A stretch of 13,679 nt of DNA, taken from positions 1 through 13,679 of the forward strand of contig CALCEF010000068.1 of the NCBI GenBank assembly GCA_937901365.1. Direction: 5' to 3'. Under the pieces are notes generated by a model, which made no database searches, was not told where the DNA came from, and saw only the letters and a program-made list of their open reading frames with translations. The position numbers and the translations under genes are program-made. This DNA comes from an uncultured euryarchaeote (GTDB taxonomy: Archaea > Thermoplasmatota > Poseidoniia > Poseidoniales > Thalassarchaeaceae). Positions 7,620 to 13,200 of this stretch are shown here, piece by piece. Numbering within the stretch: position 1 is the first letter of the stretch; each line of letters opens with the position of its first letter.

Positions 7620-9482
7620 ATGACACACCGCCCCTTAGGGCGGTGCATGGCGGAAGCCGAAGAGCGGCGTGAGTTCCTGCGACTCAACATTGCACTTGGG
7701 GCCACCATTGGTGTCGTCATACTGTTCATGATTCTCGCATCTGTTTGGGGTTCAGGTGCTCTGCAAAGTGGTGAGGAAGAAAGTGATAGTTGGTGGAATG
7801 TTCCCCTTCACGACCGCCACACGATGGATCTAGATTACACTGGAACTCGAAGCAGTTTACCAGTTGCGGGAATCTACAATTGGACCGGCCCAAGTGAGCA
7901 TTTTGTCGAAGTTGATTTGCCTCCAAGTGAGCAAGATGCAGGCTATCCTGAACCTGCATTGATGCATGTGGCACTATGGCTGCCGGATGTTCCACCAGGG
8001 CAAACTGTGCCTGTCATTGCGACCATACATCCCTACTATGACTTCGGTACCGAGGTCGCAGATGGTGACTCGAATCCCAACACGATTCCTGACGGTGGTG
8101 TCGGTGCTTGGGTGTTGGATCAATTTGTCCCACACGGTTACGCTTTGGCGCAGGTCTCAACCTTTGGAAGTGGAAAATCTACCCATTGTCAAGATGTCAA
8201 AGGCCTCGGCGAGCAGGTTGGAATTCAAGCTGCAGTCGATTGGTTAGGGAAGCAAGAATGGTCGAATGGAAATGTCGGACTGATGGGGAAATCATACGCT
8301 GGAACCACCAACTGGGAAGCGGCTCAGAACCCCTCTGAACATCTGAAGACAATCGTACCCATCTCTGGAAGTATCGGCGTTCAGCAGATGTTCTATCGAA
8401 ATGGAAGTAGCGAATTCAGAGCCGTCGGTTACGATTTGGCATACGAAGGTGCAACCACTGACATGACCACCGATGATCTTCGAATCTGCAGTGATGATGC
8501 TGTGGGTCCTGCAATGCCTGTGACAACTTCACTTGCAGCAGAATTTGGTGGTGCTGATTGGTCAGATTACTGGGAAGAGAGATATCACCTTCAAGATGTG
8601 ATTGACAATTACAACGGAAGCGTCTACCTTGTGTGGGGGCTCCAAGATTGGAACGTCGACCCCTATCACGCATTCCCAGCCTACCAAATGCTGCGAGATG
8701 CTGGAATTCACACCCGTGCCATCAGTGGCCAATGGGCGCACAATTACGTCGATCAACCGGACAGGCACGGAGAATTGGGTAGTGGATATGGTGGTGAGGC
8801 ATATCCAAACATGACCCGGATGGATTGGGCCATTGAATTGTGGAATTGGTTCGAGTATTATCTCAAGGATTCTGGACAAGAACCCGAAGCGCATGTTCAG
8901 ATTCAAACACACGATGGAATGTGGCATGTCGAAGAAACATGGCCACCATCTGACTTGACTTGGGACCTCGCAACCCTAGATACTGCAACCGCTCAAGGTG
9001 GAGTTGTCAGTGCCACCTCTTCGGCCACATTCATCATGCCCGAATTGACTGAAGACATCCACATTTCTGGTTTGCCAACTTTGCACCTATCCGTGACCAG
9101 TCGTGGCTGCAATGGTGGGCAAATTTTCGCCACAATGTATTCTGATGCTGAGGATCTGAGATTGGGTCATGCAACCATGGATTTGCGGTATCGTGACGGT
9201 GGATATGATGCAAAGCCTGTTGTCCCATTCCAAACCTACACCATGCTGATGGAATTCAACCCACTGGATGTGCGTTTGCAAGCCGGTGATTCGGTTCGAA
9301 TCGAATTGACTGAAACCGGTGAAGATTACCTCCCCTCGACCTGTGCTGCTGTTGGTTTGAACGTGAATTTCGATGAATCTTCGACATTGGGATTGCCGTT
9401 GGTAGACCGTCCGACAGATGACCCGCGATGGTTCTTGGCACCGCCTTGGTGGGATGATCCCAACAATGCGGTTGGGCTATGA
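7620..9482 (+). CDS. Anchored X-Pro dipeptidyl-peptidase / CocE-NonD (S15) family hydrolase
   Basis: This 620-residue serine hydrolase of the S15/CocE group has an N-terminal membrane anchor (about residues 26-46, LNIALGATIGVVILFMILASVW), so the catalytic part should lie outside the cell. The alpha/beta-hydrolase core shows the nucleophile elbow GKSYAG (Ser225), the acid in GLQDWNVDP (Asp343) and the base in GQWAH (His374). The 31-residue Asp-His spacing matches PepX-type enzymes. The C-terminal third (from about residue 440) fits the X-Pro C-terminal beta-sandwich domain, with SGLPTLHLSV and LQAGDSVRIELT-like strands. PepX cleaves X-Pro dipeptides from peptides, while CocE-type members are esterases; sequence alone does not settle which. 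Extracellular peptide degradation is the likely role. ATG 7620 fits the promoter spacing; ATG 7647 (MAEAEERR) is the alternative and lies just after a perfect hairpin. The stop is 2 bp from the next convergent stop. Confidence 0.9.
   Translation: MTHRPLGRCMAEAEERREFLRLNIALGATIGVVILFMILASVWGSGALQSGEEESDSWWNVPLHDRHTMDLDYTGTRSSLPVAGIYNWTGPSEHFVEVDLPPSEQDAGYPEPALMHVALWLPDVPPGQTVPVIATIHPYYDFGTEVADGDSNPNTIPDGGVGAWVLDQFVPHGYALAQVSTFGSGKSTHCQDVKGLGEQVGIQAAVDWLGKQEWSNGNVGLMGKSYAGTTNWEAAQNPSEHLKTIVPISGSIGVQQMFYRNGSSEFRAVGYDLAYEGATTDMTTDDLRICSDDAVGPAMPVTTSLAAEFGGADWSDYWEERYHLQDVIDNYNGSVYLVWGLQDWNVDPYHAFPAYQMLRDAGIHTRAISGQWAHNYVDQPDRHGELGSGYGGEAYPNMTRMDWAIELWNWFEYYLKDSGQEPEAHVQIQTHDGMWHVEETWPPSDLTWDLATLDTATAQGGVVSATSSATFIMPELTEDIHISGLPTLHLSVTSRGCNGGQIFATMYSDAEDLRLGHATMDLRYRDGGYDAKPVVPFQTYTMLMEFNPLDVRLQAGDSVRIELTETGEDYLPSTCAAVGLNVNFDESSTLGLPLVDRPTDDPRWFLAPPWWDDPNNAVGL
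7626..7645 (+). repeat. Perfect 8-bp GC-rich inverted repeat (hairpin) at the peptidase 5' end
   Basis: CACCGCCC and GGGCGGTG pair perfectly around a four-base loop CTTA. The hairpin ends one base before the alternative ATG at 7647 and starts four bases after the ATG at 7620. In a leaderless transcript from 7620 it would occupy mRNA bases 7-26. It could affect translation initiation or start choice, or be an operator-like palindrome; its role is unknown. Confidence 0.6.
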
Positions 9483-9484
9483 TT

Positions 9485-10477
9485 CTACTCCTCTTCCAAG
9501 GATGATTGGCGTTCAAACTCGTTTTCCTTGGTCTCGATGGCATTCCGCAACACCAGACCTTGGAAAGTACGGAGTTTTCGATCGCGTACCATATCATTGA
9601 TTTCCAGTTCGATTTGCTCCAATTCTTCCATCGTCTCTGCTTCTGAGATTAGCCCGTTGTATTGGCGATAGTTTCTCTTCCTTACCGCCCAGAAGAACAT
9701 GTAAATTGGAATCAACCCAATCGGAATAATCAGTTCGGTAGAAAGTGCAGATAGTAGCCAAGAGAGGGAAAGCTCGAAACCATCACCTGGCTCTTGTGTA
9801 AATCCTTCGCCAGACACGTAGAACGTCCCGGTTGATACACCAAAGTACAGATTGAAGGGGGTCGATTCCGGATCATATTCATCACTACCTCTTTCAATTT
9901 CAACTTCGTCACTCCAACCATCATTGTCATCATCGGAATCCAAAACATCCGGCATTCCATCGTAATCTCTGTCAGTTGGAACATCATTCACATCATAGAT
10001 TGAAAATTGGTGTGTTGCTGTACTCGCAGCCAACTCCAAATCATTGGTTATTCCATCTCCATCGGCATCAGGGTCCATCTCATCTGGTAACCCATCTCCG
10101 TCGATATCGCCACAACCTTGTCTTAATCTAAATGACTCACCAAAGTAGGTTGGGCAGTGATCTGAAAGGGCTGTTCCACTTTGGTCGGCCCAACCATCGC
10201 CATCCGCATCTGACCAAAGAAGGGCTGCCAACTCCATTGCAAGTGTGTGGTTATTCTCATATGGCTCTGCACCTCTTGAACGGGTTTCGTTGAGCATTTC
10301 CAATACTATTGTGGCATTTGGGTACGCATCATCGCTGTTGCTGACACCATCGCCATCATCATCTGGTCCACCTTCGGTTTCAAAAAATTGTGTTTCAGTT
10401 GCCAATTGTGTGGGTTGAATAAGGAAAGGGAGGAGAAAAATTGTGACCGTGATTAGTCGTAATATCTGCTTCGCCAT
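9485..10477 (-). CDS. Exported thrombospondin type 3 repeat calcium-binding protein with C-terminal anchor
   Basis: This 330-residue protein begins with a signal peptide (ILRLITVTIFLLPFLIQPTQLA). Its extracellular part carries acidic TSP3-type calcium-binding repeats: DDDGDGVSNSDD (39-50), DADGDGWAD (90-98), DIDGDGLPDEMDPDADGDG (124-142) and DRDYDGMPDVLDSDDDNDG (169-187). A Cys pair (108, 122) lies between them. A membrane helix follows (about 246-265, LSTELIIPIGLIPIYMFFW), then a charged cytoplasmic tail of about 65 residues that looks helical or coiled-coil (ETMEELEQIELEINDMV). The repeats bind Ca2+ and stiffen extracellular stalks in known proteins; the specific role here is unknown. Possible starts are ATG 10477 and ATG 10489, the latter in a tandem repeat. 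10477 gives the cleaner signal peptide and lies 27 bp from a TTGATAA element. Confidence 0.87.
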   Translation of the reverse strand: MAKQILRLITVTIFLLPFLIQPTQLATETQFFETEGGPDDDGDGVSNSDDAYPNATIVLEMLNETRSRGAEPYENNHTLAMELAALLWSDADGDGWADQSGTALSDHCPTYFGESFRLRQGCGDIDGDGLPDEMDPDADGDGITNDLELAASTATHQFSIYDVNDVPTDRDYDGMPDVLDSDDDNDGWSDEVEIERGSDEYDPESTPFNLYFGVSTGTFYVSGEGFTQEPGDGFELSLSWLLSALSTELIIPIGLIPIYMFFWAVRKRNYRQYNGLISEAETMEELEQIELEINDMVRDRKLRTFQGLVLRNAIETKENEFERQSSLEEE

Positions 10478-10497
10478 ACCTCTTTCCATACCTCTTT
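10474..10497 (-). repeat. Tandem 12-bp repeat duplicating the start-codon region
   Basis: On the minus strand AAAGAGGTATGG occurs twice in perfect tandem (copies at 10474-10485 and 10486-10497). Each copy holds an in-frame ATG directly preceded by the SD-like GAGGT. In the second copy the GAGGT of the first lies 12 bases upstream of the ATG. The repeat gives two candidate starts, 10489 and 10477, for the TSP3 protein. Confidence 0.75.
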
Positions 10498-10585
10498 TGG
10501 TTATCAAGAGTCGGGAGATTTTTTCTTCTGATGTTCTTGGGGAAATCAAAGGAATCATTATTTCCATTCAAGAAATGGCCGAAAC
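10478..10585. promoter_or_regulatory. 108-bp divergent intergenic region with two separate TATA-like elements
   Basis: This is the longest gene-free stretch. For the minus gene, TTGATAA (plus-strand 10501-10507) is centred 27 bp from ATG 10477. For the plus gene, ATTATTT (10557-10563) is centred 26 bp from ATG 10586. Both spacings fit leaderless transcripts. A run of six T residues lies at about 10519-10524 (AAAAAA on the minus strand), which could instead serve a minus start at 10489. No riboswitch or RNA gene is recognisable. Confidence 0.5.
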
Positions 10586-11116
10586 ATGCCTGACATGTCT
10601 GTTCGTAGTATATTGATTTCAATTCTATTCAGTGCAGTGTTGCTTTTCCCCGGATGTATTGGGGGGGACGGTGAAATCGAAACAATGGGTGAAATGCCTG
10701 ATTTTGATGCTGTGGCTGACGATGGTGAGAGATACTCTAAGTCCAGCATGATGGGGCAATCTTACATCGTGCTATTCTCTGCAGAATGGTGTAATGCTCC
10801 TTGCCACAATGTCATGCACAAATTGTACAACAATTTGGATGGAGCAACTGTTCTTGTGATGAGCACCGATCCAAATACAGACATCACATTGAACGAATGG
10901 CATGAAGATGCGGATGATTATGATGATGATGACAATGGTACTGGTGTGGATTTACCGTATCCATTCATGAAAGGAGTAGAGGCGTCAGTGGAACTTGAAA
11001 TCGATGCTCGACCCACTCTCATCTTTGTCAATTCAGATGGACACATGATGGCAAAACATGCAGGTGCCATCAATTCAATTGATGACCTCGAAGCAATGTA
11101 TGAATTGATTGCTTGA
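10586..11116 (+). CDS. Thioredoxin-fold lipoprotein with a CxxxC motif
   Basis: This 176-residue protein has a short signal peptide with a lipobox-like end (residues 20-24, LFPGC), so Cys24 is probably lipidated and the protein held on the outer face of the membrane. The rest fits a TlpA/thioredoxin fold: a strand (SYIVLFSAEW), the active-site region WCNAPC (Cys69 and Cys73), an expected second strand (ATVLVMSTD), and the cis-proline motif ARPTLIF (Pro143) with a following strand. The cysteines have three residues between them, unlike the CxxC of ordinary thioredoxins and TlpA proteins. A very acidic loop (about 107-117, DADDYDDDDNG) precedes the cis-Pro strand. It may act in extracytoplasmic disulfide exchange or metal handling; SCO-type proteins also use CxxxC. 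ATG 10586 fits the TATA spacing; ATG 10595 is possible. The stop is 1 bp from the convergent stop. Confidence 0.85.
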   Translation: MPDMSVRSILISILFSAVLLFPGCIGGDGEIETMGEMPDFDAVADDGERYSKSSMMGQSYIVLFSAEWCNAPCHNVMHKLYNNLDGATVLVMSTDPNTDITLNEWHEDADDYDDDDNGTGVDLPYPFMKGVEASVELEIDARPTLIFVNSDGHMMAKHAGAINSIDDLEAMYELIA

Positions 11117-11117
11117 T

Positions 11118-11807
11118 TCAATCTTCGTAAGGGTACCAATCTTCCTCGCCTTGAGGGCGATACCACCAGGCACCATCATCGTCTTGCCACCATTCGGTGC
11201 CATCTTCATCCACATTGGTGGAATCATCGGTTTCCTCTTCGGTTTCGACACCCATTTCTGCAGCGATTTGGCGCTTCAAATCGCGTGCTTCGTCTTCGAC
11301 ATCGTGGAAAACCCGATTCCCTGGATCTTGTGATTGCATGCCTTCATGATCACCAGAAGCGATGGCTTCATCCGATTCTTTGAAGAAATCTTCAGCCATC
11401 TTCTGCCGGTACTCTTCGTATTCGTCACGGCCGAAGGAACCTGTGAATGCTCCATCTTGAGAGCGCATCAGTTGATCGAGATCAACACTACGACCGAGGT
11501 TCAATTCAGGGGCGTCAGGCAGGTCCTCGCCTTCATAGAATTCTTCGGAATCATCACCGAGCCGAGGGTATGTTTTTCCATCTGGATGAATTTCTTCTAC
11601 CTCTTCCATCAGTAGGTCGTGTTCTTCCTCATCAATCTGCTCTTTATCGAGGGTTTTGCGAACCGTGTTGACAAATTTGTCACACTCGGAGGCCAGTTCA
11701 TTACCATCGAATTCACCAGCGATTTTCTCAAGCCGATTCATGAGTTGGTCATAGGGTCGCCCCGCAAGTCCACCGAGGAATCGACCAAAGCCACCCTTCT
11801 TCGCCAT
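11118..11807 (-). CDS. Acidic cytoplasmic protein with tryptophan-rich C-terminal tail, function unknown
   Basis: This 229-residue protein has no signal peptide or membrane segment. The N-terminus is basic and glycine-rich (MAKKGGFGRFLGGLAGR). A helical region follows (about 19-75, YDQLMNRLEKIAGEF to LLMEEVEEIHPDG), then a long acidic and probably partly disordered stretch. The last 28 residues (202-229) hold repeated aromatic units (EWWQDDDG, AWWYRPQG, DWYPYED). I do not assign a family; the tail faintly recalls short aromatic protein-binding modules such as OCRE or WW-like repeats. The frame is open upstream to 12044, but ATG 11807 is preferred because longer starts run into the divergent JAMM gene. 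It shares a 53-bp spacer with that gene, so the two may be co-expressed. Confidence 0.8.
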   Translation of the reverse strand: MAKKGGFGRFLGGLAGRPYDQLMNRLEKIAGEFDGNELASECDKFVNTVRKTLDKEQIDEEEHDLLMEEVEEIHPDGKTYPRLGDDSEEFYEGEDLPDAPELNLGRSVDLDQLMRSQDGAFTGSFGRDEYEEYRQKMAEDFFKESDEAIASGDHEGMQSQDPGNRVFHDVEDEARDLKRQIAAEMGVETEEETDDSTNVDEDGTEWWQDDDGAWWYRPQGEEDWYPYED

Positions 11808-11860
11808 AAGTAAGCGATGAGTGGAACCCTTATTCAGACTTGCCAAAGAGCATCGTAGCA
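11808..11860. promoter_or_regulatory. Divergent 53-bp spacer with one central TATA-like element
   Basis: This is the third 53-bp spacer between divergent starts (minus ATG 11807, plus ATG 11861). CTTATTCA at about 11829-11836, with TTATT at 11830-11834, lies within 2 bp of the midpoint 11834. On the minus strand it reads GAATAAG. This fits one TATA-like element serving two leaderless transcripts; the match to consensus is moderate. Confidence 0.45.
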
Positions 11861-12589
11861 ATGGTTGCATCCTGGTTGGTGGAAGCCGCGACATCCTACA
11901 ATCGCGCTTCACTGGAGAAACGCGACGGGTATTCCGCATTTGTGATGCTCCCAGTGCACCATTTGGAAACAATTCTGAATTGGGCATTTGAGGCACTTCC
12001 TGACGAGATTCTAATCGGATTTGACCCTCTTCAATCGATGCCAATCAATGCTGAAATTATCGAAGCCTGTCGTGGCGTGGATCATCGTGAGGATTTGTTT
12101 GCAGGCCAGGAGTTTGTCATAGGAGAGCCGCATTTGGTCAATAGAGGCGACTCGTTTTCAGTTCACCATGTTCCTGAAGAGTGGGTTGACGAACTCTTCG
12201 CAAACGATCGCGGCTCCCGCGGTGCGCGATTTACGCATTGGATGCACACGCATCCGAACTGTGTAGCCATCCCCTCTGCAGCGGATGCTGATGCTGCACA
12301 GCATACCGCAGGGGTCGACATGATTCTAGGAATTGAATTCAGTCCGGAAGGACCTCTGCCCTGGTTTGAAGATGCAGAGGGGGTTCGACGTCCATTGAAT
12401 CCTGAACCCAAGGAAAAGCGTGGGTGGGGCTCATGGAGAAGTCGACAACGAAGACCGGTCCTAGGTCGCGCCTCAACAGGTCACAGCATCCATGGATTGG
12501 AACTCATAGCATTCCACCGTACGGGTGTGGGAATCAATGTCTTACTCGTCGATGACGCTGGGCACCCCTATGGCTTGCCAATCACTTGA
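11861..12589 (+). CDS. JAMM/MPN-domain metalloprotease homologue
   Basis: This 242-residue protein carries the zinc-protease signature of the JAB1/MPN/Mov34 family: H129-T-H131, then seven residues, then S139-A-A-D142. A likely catalytic Glu lies in ALPDEILIG (Glu49), the position of the family's N-terminal EIxG motif. In archaea such enzymes can release ubiquitin-like SAMP modifiers from proteins; other members act in Mec+-like sulfur chemistry or hydrolyse small conjugates, so the substrate is open. It is larger than minimal archaeal JAMM proteins (about 130-150 residues). Extra material sits before the signature (about 55-120) and after it, including a basic R/W-rich segment (about 187-199). 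No signal peptide is evident, so it is cytoplasmic. ATG 11861 is chosen over the in-frame TTG 11840 because of promoter spacing. Its 3' end overlaps orn by 8 bp. Confidence 0.85.
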   Translation: MVASWLVEAATSYNRASLEKRDGYSAFVMLPVHHLETILNWAFEALPDEILIGFDPLQSMPINAEIIEACRGVDHREDLFAGQEFVIGEPHLVNRGDSFSVHHVPEEWVDELFANDRGSRGARFTHWMHTHPNCVAIPSAADADAAQHTAGVDMILGIEFSPEGPLPWFEDAEGVRRPLNPEPKEKRGWGSWRSRQRRPVLGRASTGHSIHGLELIAFHRTGVGINVLLVDDAGHPYGLPIT

Positions 12590-13115
12590 AGATGGATTCG
12601 CGATAGTGCGCGAGTTCACGAATGCTACCTTTGATGTCGTCCAGAGCGCGATGTCCCGAGGGTTTGGCGAATCCCTTTTCCTTGGGATACCATCGACTTG
12701 AGAGCTCTTTCACACTGGATACATCGATGCTGCGGTAGTGACAGAATTCCTGCAATGTCGGCATGTGTGCGCGCAAAAAGCGGCGATCTTGTCCAATCGT
12801 GTTCCCGCAGAGAAGTGACTGGCCCGCTTCACAGTATTCACGAAGGAATTCCAATGTTCGAATCTCAGCGGTCGCATTGCTGACATCACTCTCACGAACT
12901 GCATCGATGAGACCATTCGCAGTGTGGTGTGTCACGTTCCATTCATCCATCTTCTCCAATTCTTCTTCAGGTTGGAAAATCGCGATATTCGGGCCTTCAG
13001 CGATGATATTCAAATCGCTGTCAGTGACGATTGTTGCAATTTCAATAATCACGTTTTCTTCTGGATCCAATCCAGTCATTTCAAGGTCAATCCAAATCAG
13101 TCGGTCGCTCACCAT
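12582..13115 (-). CDS. orn: Oligoribonuclease (DEDDh 3'-5' exonuclease)
   Basis: Orn degrades 2-5-nt RNA fragments, mainly dinucleotides, to mononucleotides at the end of RNA turnover, and it also clears pGpG in bacteria that use c-di-GMP. The protein closely follows the proteobacterial family. Exonuclease I motif is LIWIDLEMTGLDP (Asp10, Glu12), motif II is CGNTIGQDRRFL (Asp110) and motif III is GHRALDDI (His155, Asp160). The family blocks IIEIATIVTD, LNIIAEGP and DEWNVTHHTANGL are all present. The frame is open to 13310, but ATG 13115 gives 177 residues, matching the ~180 of E. coli Orn and its usual start (a few residues, then LIWIDLEMTG). Orn is common in Proteobacteria, Actinobacteria and eukaryotes and is not typical of archaea, which suggests acquisition by transfer. 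Confidence 0.95.
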   Translation of the reverse strand: MVSDRLIWIDLEMTGLDPEENVIIEIATIVTDSDLNIIAEGPNIAIFQPEEELEKMDEWNVTHHTANGLIDAVRESDVSNATAEIRTLEFLREYCEAGQSLLCGNTIGQDRRFLRAHMPTLQEFCHYRSIDVSSVKELSSRWYPKEKGFAKPSGHRALDDIKGSIRELAHYRESIFK

Positions 13116-13200
13116 GAAGCCATGCGAACGCCCGACATCCATAGCGATTCGCATGGCGCGCGCGCGAGGACTCATAGGTTGGCGGGGTGCGGGACAAACC
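13116..13200. promoter_or_regulatory. Divergent spacer between orn and the transporter
   Basis: These 85 bp are GC-rich, including a GCGCGCGCG run at about 13156-13165. CTCATAGG (13171-13178) is centred about 27 bp before the transporter ATG at 13201. A weak GCTATGG on the minus strand (about 13139-13145) is about 27 bp before the orn ATG at 13115. Both are poor TATA matches, so the promoter call is tentative. Confidence 0.25.

Noticed and set aside
7626..7645. The GC-rich hairpin as a rho-independent terminator
   Set aside because: No T-run follows it, it lies at the 5' end of a gene, and no gene ends just upstream in that direction.
9256..9597. A 113-codon minus-strand frame spanning the peptidase/TSP3 junction
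   Set aside because: It overlaps two well-supported genes and has composition expected from antisense reading, with no recognisable domain.
10905..10937. GAT-rich simple repeat as a possible microsatellite or regulatory repeat
   Set aside because: It is in frame and encodes an acidic Asp-rich loop of the thioredoxin-like lipoprotein; a coding explanation suffices.
11808..12044. N-terminal extension of the acidic W-tailed protein up to ATG 12044
   Set aside because: It would be antisense to the JAMM gene and adds a compositionally unlike segment; ATG 11807 gives a natural start and leaves a promoter spacer.
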